Part shown: piece after piece, positions 26,201-39,400 of the stretch | Layout: every line of letters begins with the position of its first letter | How positions within the stretch are numbered: position 1 is the stretch's first letter | Source of the DNA: Apostichopus japonicus | Taxonomy: Eukaryota > Echinodermata > Holothuroidea > Aspidochirotida > Stichopodidae | Assembly (NCBI RefSeq): GCF_037975245.1 | Contig: NC_092579.1 | Span: forward strand, 8,888,501-8,952,500 | DNA: 64,000 bases | Direction: 5' to 3' | Translations under genes and position numbers: made by a program | The notes under the pieces: generated by a model | What the model was told of the DNA's origin: nothing | The model's database searches: none | Seen by the model: the letters and a program-made list of their open reading frames with translations, nothing else

Positions 26201-26983
26201 CTAGCGTTGTCGACTTCGATGTATGTATTCCTTGAGGGCCCGGCGTTCCGCTGCGAATGCCCGATAAGTCTCAATGAACCAACGCTGCTTCAACGTAGAT
26301 ATTGCGTGAAGGCCGTCGTACAGTTGAGCCGGTCTGTTGCGAACAGTTGATCTCACTCGATTTTGCCTGTTTTTACGCTTGCTGATTCCACGAATAAAGG
26401 TATGCCAAGTTAACTTCCGGGGAGTTACGCCGTGTTGGGTGGGTTTGTTGAGCTGAATGATTCTTTGATTTGAATCGTCTAAAATTGCATCCACTTCAAG
26501 CTGTATAGAATGTAACTCACTCTCTCCCAGGATCTTAGCATGCTTAGATTCTTGGAATTTTGCAAAAATAATTGTAGGTATAGTCACAAATGTAACAACA
26601 GTCCTTGGGTGTTTACTAATAATCTGTAGCTTAAAATCTGTCAATAGTGCGATGAGGCCATCCGCATTCAGAGAGGATCTAGTGAGAACGCGCTTATGCG
26701 ATCTACTGTCCGATACGAAGGCTGTCAGATTATTGATGCCTGCAGCAATCTTTACGACTATCCAGTCATGGGCACTGTAGGTCCCGAGCTTCGCTAAAGT
26801 TGGAGCGACTAAATCCTGTATTTTAGCACCTCTACGAATAATAAAATCTATGCTGAAATTATGCTCAGCAGGCTTTCTATAACTGTCAAATGAATGAGCT
26901 CTCGAATCAGCTACGAACAAACAACGTACATGCCCCGGCATTGGCTCTATGTAATTATATACGACAAGTGTGTAACTACACAC
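26201..26983 (-). CDS. SGNH/GDSL hydrolase-like ORF upstream of gag (260 aa)
   Basis: An intact ORF between the primer site and gag, on the element's sense strand. It carries the four SGNH blocks in order: VADSR with candidate nucleophile Ser27, IIRRGAKIQDL with Gly52, VKIAAGINNLT with Asn84, and LYDGLH with Asp223 and His226. The spacing fits the family: a hydrophobic strand precedes the Ser block and the Asp-x-x-His block is near the C terminus. The long Met1 start may be upstream of the true one; Met15 lies just before the first strand and would give 246 residues. Esterase domains of this class are known from ORF1 of CR1/L2 LINEs, but a separate pre-gag ORF is unusual for Ty3/gypsy. Function is unknown; lipid or sugar O-deacylation is a family-based guess. 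A basic C-terminal third (RKNRQNRVRSTVRNR) could bind nucleic acid. Confidence 0.75.
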   Translation of the reverse strand: MCSYTLVVYNYIEPMPGHVRCLFVADSRAHSFDSYRKPAEHNFSIDFIIRRGAKIQDLVAPTLAKLGTYSAHDWIVVKIAAGINNLTAFVSDSRSHKRVLTRSSLNADGLIALLTDFKLQIISKHPRTVVTFVTIPTIIFAKFQESKHAKILGESELHSIQLEVDAILDDSNQRIIQLNKPTQHGVTPRKLTWHTFIRGISKRKNRQNRVRSTVRNRPAQLYDGLHAISTLKQRWFIETYRAFAAERRALKEYIHRSRQR

Positions 26984-27220
26984 TGTAGGATATGCGGCTA
27001 TATGCTACGGTGCTAAATCATAAAATGCTAGTGTTTATAAAATAACGTTGTACTAGTCTGGGCTGTACTGCACAGAATGCACAGTTAATAACTATGAACA
27101 GGCGCACTACTGTATAGCAAAGGCTACTGTACTATGATGTCTTTACTTATACCATAAAAAAAATGTCACCTTCTCAAGGTAATTTATCAGTTCGAAATCA
27201 CACGTAAATATCGAAGAAGT

Positions 27221-27238
27221 ATCACGTCGGGATCACCA
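27221..27238 (-). other. Primer-binding site for tRNA-Trp
   Basis: The + strand reads ATCACGTCGGGATCACCA, one mismatch from the 3' end of metazoan tRNA-Trp including CCA, and lies one base from the 5' LTR. This is the minus-strand primer site, and it fixes the element's orientation and its 5' LTR. Confidence 0.88.
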
Positions 27239-27239
27239 A

Positions 27240-27921
27240 TGTTGAAGGCTAAGATTAATAATAAACTCACCCCCAACTTATGTTACTTTGCTCCCTCGAT
27301 ATTCCGCAATTCGCAGTGTCCACTCGAAGTTCGGGTCCAAACAAAGATGGCGGCGCCTAACGATATCTTCACGTGTGTACAGTAAAACGTGGCTCACGTA
27401 ATGGAGCCTCCATTCAGACTGACACTTAATCCAGGCCCGTCCTTCGTAGTAACTCACTGCTCTTCCTAACTGATAAATGTTTATTTATATAATAATTCGG
27501 TTACTTGTCCGAAACGTAATAATTGCTCGCTAGTAGTAATAACTGTAAATATGCTAGGGTCTGACTTGCTCGCTACCGCTGCGTATACAGTACTGTAACG
27601 GCTATGTAGCTCGCGGCGACGATGAATACAACTGCTCGTAGTCGCGGACTTGTAATAGATAATTGCGAGATGTAGGCTCGAATATGAAGAGATGAATGAT
27701 GATGCCTTGACTGTATAAAATCTCCACTAATTACGCTCCAGCTACTGCTGAATATAGCGTTGATATGTAGTCATTAAAAAGGCTGATGATTAGTACATCT
27801 CTCCGGTATCAAATCTTACATGCAAGTGGTGTCACGCTGGAAGATGCATAGCGAGAAGAGTACTGCTGATTACGCAAGGATGTGGGCAAGTCCATTATGC
27901 AAAAGGGTGATGATCACTACA
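27240..27921 (-). repeat. Gypsy 5' LTR (right on + strand)
   Basis: 682-bp copy of the LTR at 21073-21757, with the same TG...CA ends. Beyond its outer end the sequence is GCGCCTCC, which does not match the flank of the other LTR. Confidence 0.93.
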
Positions 27922-30900
27922 GCGCCTCCCTGCCCTCGTTTCCTACGCCTATGTGTCTATATGTAAGTAAACGACTCGGACTTGATATAGATGACTACTC
28001 TTGAATTAACAGTTAATGAGAGAAATATGCATAATTGTTTTTTTCATGAATTACATTATTTAATTAAGTTAATTAATTAAGAAAACAAGAATTATCAAAT
28101 TGAACTATATATTTAATGCAAACGTTGTTACCGATTTCTTTCTTTTATCCTTGTTCTTACTTTTTTGAAGGAAACGATGCATCGATGCTAATGTTGATGA
28201 GGGCTCACTTCCCCATTGATCAAAAACGTGACGTCGAGCTGCTGCACCATTCCTGTACAAAACTGAGGAATGTCTCTTCTTCCGCTGCATATAATCCTTT
28301 CTTAGGTCTAGCGACGGAAAAATGTTCTTATTGTTTATGATGAGCAAAGAATTCCTTTGTTTGGTAAATTCAGAAAATGCATTCGCTTTATCAAGTACTT
28401 AATGTTAAGAACTGTAGTCCACTCAGAATGGATGTCTCGACAGAACAAGATTCCGACTGCGCAGCAGGAAGCCAATACAGGTATGGATTAAGCATAGCAA
28501 AAGCCAGAATGTATTGACCAATCTGAGGCTGTACTCTGAATGACCCCACATTTCCGCCATAGTAACCTAAAACTCGTAGATGTTTGCAACAAGGTAGAGG
28601 ACCACACTCGTCAGTGAAAGGAAGCTACTCCCACAGTGATTCTATAATTTAGCACCTTGAAGGGAGAAATTCAACAGAATAATGACACTGGTATTTGAAT
28701 AATAAAAACAGAATCAACAACAATAACAACAACAACATAACCATGTAGCTGAACGAATATACACTTGAATTGCTTATAAGTAAATATATTATGTGTTACA
28801 GTTTAAATCAATCAAAATGTATAATGGAAAACAATTGGAAGTTTTAGAGGGAAGGGGTTGTTAGACTCGGCTAGAATTATGGGATATTTTAACTTTGTTT
28901 GAATAGTATAATATGTAAATCGATTCCCGATTTTTGCGAGAATCGTTAATTTTTCAGCTAAAGTTATTACTGTGTGATCGTTAATCCCAGTGGTCGTTGC
29001 AGATATGAATATCAAATACATAACCAACTCACATCTATCATTCGGTGTATAATTTGTGGATCTTAAATCCTTCAAAAAAAGGCTTCATATGGACTTACCA
29101 TGATGCTGGCGACTGAAATAAATAATGCAATAGTCACAATGATGTTACGGTGCTTTCCATTACCTCAAATTGGTAACAAAACAGTACAATAATTGGCATA
29201 TTTGAAACTAATGATATCACTCCTCTATAATTTCCTCACTATATATTCTCAACTGTACTGTTGAGGTTGTCCATTTTAATGCCACCAAAGTGAACTGCAG
29301 ACGTCACATTCATTCATTTGTATGCAAGAGGACAAATGGGGTTCAATTTCTTCGTGAAGATTCTTTCTTCTTGGAACATTTATAGTCTCAATTTAAGGTA
29401 AACATATCAGGACGAATAGCTGCAACACTACGACGTGGTATGTCGAGTTGAACACGTTTGGCTTAGTTTTGAATTCCCGATTACTACATTTGAAGCACTT
29501 TCGTGTGGTGACTATGTCTTTGCAATTGAACAGACATAATACCTTCAGAATCAACCAGAGACTAGCGGCAATAATGTGACTGTAACATTTGATTTGTAGG
29601 ATATTAATCCTTCGCATGCAGTTATTTCGTAGTAAATTTTTGCAACCGAAGACAATTTCTCATATTACCAACAACACAGAATGTGTTGAAACATGAAAGA
29701 TTAAGGTGCGCAGTATTATGCTTATAATTTCGAAAGAGGCACTTTGCTAAGAGCATGCGACCACTATTGACGTGAAAACAGAATTTTCGTTCAAGTTTCA
29801 GACTGTTTTTGGCTGGAAGATTTTGGAAAAAGAGTTTGGTTGAAAACAGAAACAAGCATATTCTTTCAACTGGTTGACTTACTTAACAATTTTGCTCGTG
29901 AAACCCGAAAACGACGCCTCCTAAACGTCTAGTATAAACAAGAGAATATACTTTAATAATCCTGATAAGAACAATTTAGGGATATTTAGTCATGTCCCTG
30001 ACAATCAGGGAAAATGGAGATAACGGTTGACTCAACCATTTGCAGATGTATGACTGCAAGGACTTTCTACAACCATGACAGTACCGGATTTAGATATCTC
30101 AATGACATATTAAACACAACATACATGGAATCCGGGAGTTAACCTTGGCTTATTCGGGAAATCCGCCTTTCTTCATCAACATTGATGGCCTGCTTGTACA
30201 ATCTGGAAAATGAAGAGAGACTATGCTATTACCGACGGTGGGGAGGGGTTGGCTTGGGGGGTGGGCTCGGAGATAAAGTTATTTTTATGTATGTCCTATA
30301 TCTATGTTTCGCTTACCAGATCAGACCATGCAAAACACCTCAGAACAGTAGAAGCAGTACAATAATAACAATGATACAGTGACAGTTTATATTTACTGTA
30401 AGTATCGTTCGTATTACCGTAAAGTTTCAATGTCTATATTACATAATTACATAATTATTTACAAGATCCCGTTTACCATACGGTTCTGCACAGAAACTTA
30501 ACGAGCCAATCCAGAAGTTAAGGTCATTGCTTCAATATACTTAACATACAATGGCGTTTTCAACAGAGAATTCGTACTGTGATAACGATTGATCGGAAAC
30601 AGACGTAGAGCTGGTCAAACAGGGGAAATTGTAAAGCTAACTATTTCCGACCATAACTGTGGTCTTTTCTTGCTAATCTAAGAAGTACAGAGACTAACAG
30701 TTAGTAACACTGACTGTATAGCTATAGTATAGCATCGTAGTGCATATCAGAGTAACATATCTCCAATGACGTCTAAAAAGGTAAGGCCATAAGTTGTCAA
30801 GTGTTTTATCTTATTTTTCTCTTTTTAATCTGTTTAATTCTGAGTATTATATATATATATATATACATATTATAAGTACATAATCTGAGTCACTTATTTC

Positions 30901-31480
30901 ACTTATGATGACGAGTGAAAGTACTTTTAAACTTAATATTTTTATACTTTGTAAATAATATGGTAATATTCTCCAGTTGATAGTGACAGGTGTATAGGCC
31001 TATTATGTTTCCTTTATTTCGTTATTCTTACCAAATTTGGATGAATTTATGGTTACATTTTGGTGCAGTTTATTACATTGATATGATTAATTATACCGGC
31101 CTTGGTAGATATTTCTAATCGTCAACAACAAAACCCTACCAATAACATAAAACGCATTATTATACTTAGTACCATTTGTATTTGGATACTCACAACTTAT
31201 CGCCTTTAGGGACACGTGTTATCAGCCTTAAAAGTAATGTTTAATAATCATTCAATTGGTACTCTATTTACATTAGTTTTGATTCAACATTGTTTGTTGT
31301 TGGTTATGGTTATAGCTTCAACGACATTTTAAAGGGGGAAAACGATTGCACGCCGTTGAATGAGATAAACGTTAATGTACCTTATTTAAGAGTTTCAAGA
31401 AGAAGGTACCGTTAGCCTATGGAAAGTTATGGTATTGGTACGATCTAACTGGAAACCAACCATACATCGCACCAGTGCAA
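27922..31480. other. Intergenic region without a recognisable gene
   Basis: About 3.5 kb between the gypsy element and a LINE fragment. It holds short open frames on both strands without domains (for example the overlapping pair around 28110-28340) and a short (TA)n near 30847. Gene A exons 16 and 17 are not here. I see no similarity to the A/C spacer. Confidence 0.5.
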
Positions 31481-31489
31481 TCAGCCATG

Positions 31490-32440
31490 AACTATGAGCT
31501 GTGGTGTACCGCAAGGCTGCATTCTTGGGCCTCTGTTATTTCTTGTTTACGTAAATGATTTGTGTAACTGCTCATCTGTACTCTCCTTAATCTTATTTGC
31601 AGACGACACTAGTATCCTTTATAAACATAAATACCTCATATCCGGGGCACGTATAGTTAATAATGAGCTAAAAATGGTTTCATTATGCCCAAGGATTATT
31701 AAATATTTCTAAAACCAATTTCATGATTTTTCATCCTTTGCAGCGTAAACTTGGCACTGTTGAGTTATTCATTGATTGTAATAAACTTGTCGTAGATAAT
31801 AAAGCCAAATTCCTTGGCATTTATATCGACTCCAATTTCACCTGGAAACCCGTTATCGATGTTACTTGTTCTAAAATATAAAAAGTAATTAATTTGGTAT
31901 TTTGTATAAAATCAGCTATATTGTCCCATTTAATATCATTAAATCCTAGTATGGTTCACTTATTCATTCGCACGCAACTATCCTATTGTAATATTATATG
32001 GGGAAAAACTTACTCCTCTTACTCCAGTTGTTTAAATATTTAACAAAAAAGAGCCGTTCGTAATTTTACTAACTCTGATTATCGTGCACCAACCAAATCC
32101 CCTTTCTTTACTCAAAGGATTCTTAATAGTTTTGATATTTACAATTTACAGGTGACTGTTTCATGTTCAAGTATATCAAGGGGCCCATACCGCTTAAGTT
32201 TGATAGTTAGTTAAATTACAACAACAAATTCCATTTTTATAACATAAGGACATCTCACGATTTCGGCACAAATCTTTCTTGCAATGATATTGCCCATCGA
32301 TTTTTTTTTATAAACAGTGGCGTTAAATTTGGAATATACTAGATAACAATATGAGAGCTACAATTAGTCATTTTTCCTTTAACACAAGGTTAAAGGATCA
32401 CCTTCTAAATCATTATTGCTTGTAAGTTGTTTATTGTAAA
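31490..32440 (+). mobile_element. LINE RT fragment upstream of gene B
   Basis: Starts in the RT palm with CGVPQGCILGPLLF and LFADDTSIL, then a NKAKFLGI-like segment near 31800 with KFLGIYIDSNFTW and a degenerate thumb to about 32430. Stops and frameshifts interrupt it. It is 5'-truncated, related to but different from the relic in the A/C spacer. Confidence 0.75.
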
Positions 32441-32672
32441 TCATTATTGGTTGTACGTTTTTAATTACCTTTGTTTGTTTTGTTTTGTTTTTTCTTTTCC
32501 TCTATTTTTGTATTGTGTTTATCTGTACTGTTTAACTTGTTTAAGGAGGACTGCTCGTACGAGCTAATGCTTTTTCAGTCCTCCTCCACCACCTTGTTTT
32601 ATCTTGATTTTGTACTACTCCTTTTTAATTGTTGTGGAGATATACTCTGTTAGAAAAATATTTAGTCAAGTG

Positions 32673-32789
<117 letters not shown>

Positions 32790-33424
32790 CAACTTCTTGG
32801 TCAGTGCTAAACTAAGTAGGAAAATTATAGAAGTAGGTTGTCATACCATGTAAGGTGGTTAATGTTTCTCCCATAAGTTCATAAACCAAAATGGTTGACA
32901 TATCCTTGATGTCTTGATGCCCTGTGCCTTCTGTGGAGGTATGGATTTCATAATTTTGTACGTAACAATGACAAAGTCCTAATTTAAGTGCGTCGACTTC
33001 TGAGGTAGTTTGCAAATGAATATGCCTATGCGTTGTTGCGTTCAGGGTGCTATACCACTTGATACAATATAAGTACGGTCAGTTCAAAGCATTAGTGAGT
33101 TCCAAGCGGGGATTCAGACTTCCTATCGCTTCCGCACTTGACATAAGCTAGCACAGTGTGTACATCTTATAGCGGAAGGTTGACAACAATGACGTCTCTC
33201 GGAGTAAGTGGAAGAACGATTGGTCTTTTAAGAACCAGTTTAAATTTGAAAGCATTAGTGTATTATCATCATAGATAAAATGTTACGAATGTGGAATTAT
33301 GGGATGGAAACAAGACTAATTAATCAATCCGATGAAAGCACGTTTATAATTACATTCCTCTGTCTTACCATTCACGTGGAATTCCATATTTTTCTTCCTA
33401 TTTCAGTTGAACCTTATCGCCGCC
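32790..33424. other. Upstream region of gene B
   Basis: About 630 bp between the TA repeat and the gene B start codon. I could identify no clear TATA box or initiator. The 5' untranslated region presumably lies at its right end. Confidence 0.35.
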
Positions 33425-36400
33425 ATGCAGATTTTACGTGTGGCTATAGCGTTAGCCATCTTTGTATCAAAACCTTGTGATGCTTTTGTACCCAACATAC
33501 AAAACTACGAATGCATTGATGCAGGTGCGGAATTATACAGTTTTATTGATTACTTGAAACGATGAAGGTTTATAAATCACCTTCACTTTTTGGGGGTGGG
33601 GTGGGGGTGGGTAGGGTTGGGGATTGTTTTTTTTTCTCCAAATAATGAATTCTGAGCGTGATTAGACTATAATTATTTTAAGTCTTTACAAGTTGCTCTA
33701 CACGGCAGGTTGCATGAATAAATATTGATAATTTAACAGGTCTCCTTGACCGATGAAGGGAGGGGCTTGAACTTTTTGGGAGGCCCTGAAGCTACTGAGA
33801 ATTTTATAATAGAGGATGTGTTACCCTATGGGTCATTGCTGTCTCTTATGTAGGGGGATTTCAGGGTCCTCCCTGGACCTTTTGGCTTTAATTTATACAT
33901 CAAAGGGTGGATTCCGAGGCATGTCTAGACTATAAATTAGGTCTATATAGGTAGCCTTGTACGCTAGGTTTTGCTTTTTTATTTGTGCGAAGTTGACCCG
34001 TAACAGTGGTCCAATTCATCCTCGGCTGAATGCAACACAACCCAGCCCAACTGAACCACCCCACCCCTTGCTGACGATCGGAGGTGCGGGTCATGCCCCT
34101 CCCCCTGCCTTTGCGCACGCTACTGGTAATATTCAGTATAATTTGAATGCAAACTTTTAGCCTTTTTGCTCATAAAATACTATGCAAACTGATATGTATA
34201 ACTCTATCCCGTCATTAGACGTTGCTCTTTCATCATCTAATATATCTATTATACACTGTTAATTGAAAACCCCATCTCAATAGCTCGTTTCTAACTTTGC
34301 TTGAATGTAAACTATTTTCTGTCAAGTACCTCCAGGAATTGTATCCTAGTAGTGTTGTCTGTGATGTCATCATAGCAGAAGTTCGTTCAAAACTTTAGTC
34401 AATATTCTTGAATCTAGTCTTTAAAATGTCACACATTTGGAAAAAGTTTGCATAGGTTTCAAGTCTCTCTGCATTGAATATTTTATCGGTGTATAAAATG
34501 GTTTCAAAATAGCAGAAGTTCGTTCAAAACTGTAGTCATCACTTTTGATCTAGTCTATAAAATGTCACACATTAAGAAAAGTTTGCATAGGTTTCAAGTC
34601 TCTCTGCAGCGAATATTTTAAGCGGTATACAAAATGATTAGTACCTAATAGATAAGTACATATACTCGTTTAGTTCGATAGCCATAAGGATATCACAGAA
34701 AATACACTGTGATCCACTTCATGCAAGGTAAAGGCCGGCTTGCTATTGAAAGATGCATACCAAACAGTTCACCAAGCTCGAAAAGTTTGTGTCTCCACAA
34801 TATAACATGCTGTTAGGAATTTGAGATTGACAGAAACATTGTTAAAGCAATGAACTTCAGTTACCGGACTATCACTGTCCAGTTGATTTTGTTTGGGACG
34901 AAACGTAAACTTGGTCAGTATACTGACTTCTCAATTGTTTGTGATGGTCAACTGATTAAGGCCAAACATTCTGTTGTTTACCTCGGTCTGGAGTTAAACC
35001 AATACCTTGATGGCGAACAAATTGTTCTTGGCATTATTAGTAAAACAAATTCTCGACTCAAATTCCTCTACAGGCAAGCTAATTATTTTAATCAAAATGT
35101 GAAAAAGACCATCTGTACAGCCCTTGTTCTTTGTCTGTTCGATTATTCCATCTCATCTTGGTATGGAGGTATATCTAAGTACCACGCTCGTAGATTACAA
35201 TGTGCCCAGAACAAAGTTATCAGATTCATTCTGGGTAAAGATTTTTCTTATCACATTAACCATGCTGACTTTAAAACTCTTGGTATTTTGAACATCAACA
35301 CTAGGGCTGAACAGCTTCGTCTTAATCATGTTTTTAATGTTTTCCATGGTACCTCTCCAGTTTATATGAGGGAGAGTTTTATTAGAGTAAATAGTGTTCA
35401 TAGCCATAACACAAGAGGTAGTATTTTTAATTTTCAACTTCCCAAAATTAAAACGCACAGTGCTGGGTCTTTTTATTACAATGCAATTAAAAACTGAAAC
35501 AGGCTACCTGAAAACATAAAATCCATCCTGCTGAAATACAATTTTAAAAAAGATGCCAAAGCCTACCTTTTAAATCATATGAATGTCTAGCTTGTAAATA
35601 TATTTCTTTTTTACAGTGTTTGTATGCATGTTTTAGATGTTTTAATAGTTTATTTCTTATCTTTTGTATTTTTATGGTTATAAGGACCCCTTTGGAAATA
35701 AGCTTTTAGCTTAAAGGGTTATCCTTGGCATGTTATTTTCTTTTTGATGCATTTAAGTATATTCCCATCTTGTATTTTAAAAGTTTATCTTTATGTGCAA
35801 TTTTTGTTTGTATGTAGATGAAGAATGATATCTTGCCGAATAAAATAAAATCAAAATAATAAGCTAAGCATCCGAGCAACAAGGCATATAGAATGACTTT
35901 ATTGTCCTTCTTACAAAACCATATACTGCAGACAAGATGTTCTGCTCGAATGTGTTTCTTAATGTTCTTTCTATATATGAACAGATCCTATTCCGGTAAC
36001 CTCAATCGAAGTTAACCACACGGTACTGAATCTGCCCGATGGCAGTTGGAGACTTTCGTATACTATATCATGGGAACCTCTTACGCAATATGACTGTAAG
36101 TACGAATCTGTCTTCAATCTAGCAAAAAACTACGAAACAATGTTAAATGATCAATCTAGAAAACAAACAAAAAAATAGTTGAGTTGATTTACTTGAGCAA
36201 GGATATCGAAAATGAATTCTTGCAACCAACGAATATATACCTTTTGAAACTACAGGATACAGTTTTGTAATTTAAATACTATAAGTATTTTATATATTAT
36301 ATTGTATATATTATGTATACAATATATTATATACAATATATGCAATATATTATATTATATACATATATTTTATATATTTTATAAACAATATAGTTATAGT

Positions 36401-39400
36401 GTACCTCTCGGACCTTCAATGTGAGACGCATGAGAATAGTATTATCCACTGGATATTCCCGACCTGTAAAGATGCTCTAGCAGCCGCGGGTCAGAGCGCA
36501 AGTGATAAACTTTCGGTAAGTATATTTACATATAAACGAGGTTATATAGGGGCGGGGGGGGACATAACACTTTAAAGTGCTCATTTGTAGACAAAACACT
36601 TCATATTAAAACAGCAATGAACCATAGTAAGTCAATCCTTCTAATCTTAGCGGTGACACTTAACATTTCTCTTTGGAAGAAATCTTAATAGGTTTTGACT
36701 GATGGATATTGCTAACGGTCAAACTTAATTAGTTCTGTTTCACGATCACGATAAACATTTTAATTCATTGAACAGAAACTGCTCGGAATGAATTATCTTT
36801 ATAGTGTTTGAATTATAAAGTGTAGTTGAAAGTAAGATTAGTGACAAACCGTTACTGATTAATGACCATATTCAAGTTTTATCAGTTTATCAGTCGATAT
36901 ACGTACGTCATTACATTCTTCGTTTTTCATATAAATGCACTGAATTCAGGTCGGCTTTCATTAAAATAACAATATCAAGTTAGATACTGAAAAAATCACT
37001 TGACATATTGGTGTATACATAGTCGCACGACATGTATGATAAAAAATATCCTTAAATACTATGCTCTGTCACCATCATGATACTATACACAAGCACAGCT
37101 GGGAAAAAATATTGAAAGTCCAATTAAAATGTCAAACATCCATCAAAATTTACAAAATAAGGTGAGGTGTGACTTACAGTACCGAAGCTAATTAGTTAAG
37201 TCGTTACGCTTTTTCTTTGCAATTTAGATCAAAGATGTGTGCAAGTAACACACAAATCTGGTTAGAATTTGTGTCAAATATATTACTTGAATCTGCTAAG
37301 ATAAACATTACGTTTCATGAAACGAAGGACATGTCCCACTAACATAACGCTAGTTTTATAGATTCTCTTTCAGCCGTCTGTCATGACTAATGTTATATTT
37401 ACTATTTCGTTTCATTAACCAGGGATGCGTCCCACTAACACAACCCTTGTTATAGATTCTCTTTCAGCCGTCTGTCTTGACTATTAATATATTTACTATA
37501 ACGTTTCATTAACCAGGGATGCGTCCAACTAGCATAACCCTTGTTAAATAGATCCTCTTTCAGCCGTCTGTCATGACTAATGTTATATTTACTATTACGT
37601 TTCACTAACCAGGGATGCGTCCCACTAACATAACCCTTGTTATATATATTCTCTGTCACGACTAATGTTATATTAACTATAACGTTTCATTAACCAGGGA
37701 TGCATCCCAATAACACAACCATTGTTATAGATTCTCTTTCAGCTGTCTGTCTTGACTATTAATATATTTACTATAACGTTACATGAACCAGGGATGCATG
37801 TGTCCCACTAAGAGACCACTGGTTAGATTCCCTTTTCACCACCTGCCATTAATAGTGTTCTATATACTAGAGAGATACATGAACCGAAGGATATGTCTCA
37901 CTAACACATCCCTCGATAGAGATGTTACTCGTTTATGATAATTAAATGGAGAAATTTACTGCAGTTCTCATCCGGAGGAAGGTTAATAGGTGGGATCGTC
38001 GAACCAAAATTCCTCCAAATGGCCCTAAGCTTTTATATCACTATACCTGGATATGTTACAGTTGTATCTGCCTGGTCACAGTATATGTATATTCGATTTC
38101 AACAGGTAGTGACTTCACTAAGTAGCCTACTTAGGGACTCAATATATCTAATTAGAAAGTAGGATCCTTACATCATTGTCTTTCCACCTATATCAGTTAG
38201 CTCCATATGAATTAGATATACTAAAATACAATTCAGTTCCCATGATCATCCAATATGAAATCATCACGACACAGCTTCACTTTCAATTTTTCTTTTCTGT
38301 CCTTTTCCATTTAACCAGCAATCAGCGTTTATGTCAGGAGACGCCCCTTTCACTCATAACTGTCTGTTTCAGGTAAGAAACATTATCTCGAATGAACAAA
38401 ACTAACACGACCTTGGTCACATAACCAGAGATAGTAGATTAGCATATATTAAACACAAGTGGTTATCTACAGTTACTGTAGAAAGGCTAAGTTCTTTGCA
38501 TATTTTTTTTCTACTTGGAAAAAAGAATGAATGGGTTGAACATGAAATAAAAACATCAAAGCAGCAATTACGAAAACATGTTTCGTATAATGTTAGACTG
38601 AGAAAATTTTCTTCTGTATGACAATTTCCATGATTTTCATGTTGTACCTATATTAGGAGATGATATAAATACTGTTCTCCTATTTTTACATGTTACTCGG
38701 CATATTCATTATTGTAACCTTTATGCTGATACATCAGACTTTTAGTTAGATCATGGAGGTAAAACTGTTTTACCTCCATGGTTAGATTAATGTAGAAATA
38801 ACAGGGGCAACTCTGACATGATTGTTTCTTTGATCCTTTGTTTAATAATTAATAGGTGGCTTACGGTGTAACTTCAGAGGGATCACCGCTTCCAGTATCC
38901 CCAGCTTCGGCAATGCAATTCGAAACCCCTGGTAAGTTAACGCTGCGTTAGTCAAGGAGTATTCGTCTGACTAAATCAACAGTCACAAGTCTATAGTTAA
39001 CTCTATGGGAAACGAGGCTATGAATTGTTTGCTATTACTTTAAGATTTATTTTGGTTTTTATCCATTCCTATGAATTTCAAATTATATTCAATATTACAC
39101 TTGAATAAGTATAAATCGGGGAATTTTTCAACGTATTTTTCCTGGGTTAGGGGGTGGTCTGGTAGGAGAACTTCTTTTGGCGAGGGAGCTTCCAGGATTG
39201 AAAGTTTTAAATTGATCAATTGCAAGTGCACGTTTCTTCACTCCCCCAGCCTTTCCCCGTTTCCTTTTCCTCATTACTATAAGCCAAGTCAGTCGCATCC
39301 TAGGCGAACGTCAGCAGTCAGTGAACACCTCATTTCATCTTCACCTTCAAAGTAAACTTGCTGGCGTTCTCAACAACAGTAGCCACCCTCTACACATTAA

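Larger units (their letters stand above)
21073..27921 (-). mobile_element. Ty3/gypsy LTR retrotransposon (CsRN1-like) with an extra SGNH ORF
   Basis: Nearly complete element on the - strand. In its own 5'-to-3' order it has a 5' LTR (27240-27921), tRNA-Trp primer site, SGNH-hydrolase-like ORF, gag, zinc finger, protease, RT-RNaseH-integrase, a purine-rich tract and a 3' LTR (21073-21757). The tRNA-Trp primer site and the C-Y-H...C..PC gag finger are features of the CsRN1 lineage, so I place it there tentatively. The LTRs differ at roughly a dozen positions, indicating recent insertion. Coding damage is limited: gag, finger and protease lie in three frames, a SINE-like insert separates protease from RT, and one in-frame stop lies just upstream of the RT ORF. 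The bases flanking the two LTRs do not form a target duplication. Confidence 0.93.

Noticed and set aside
28105-28347. Opposed 74-80 codon frames
   Set aside because: No recognisable domain, splice context or paralog; treated as chance.
37300-37925. CRISPR-like array
   Set aside because: Units are continuous tandem repeats without unique spacers, in a eukaryotic intron.
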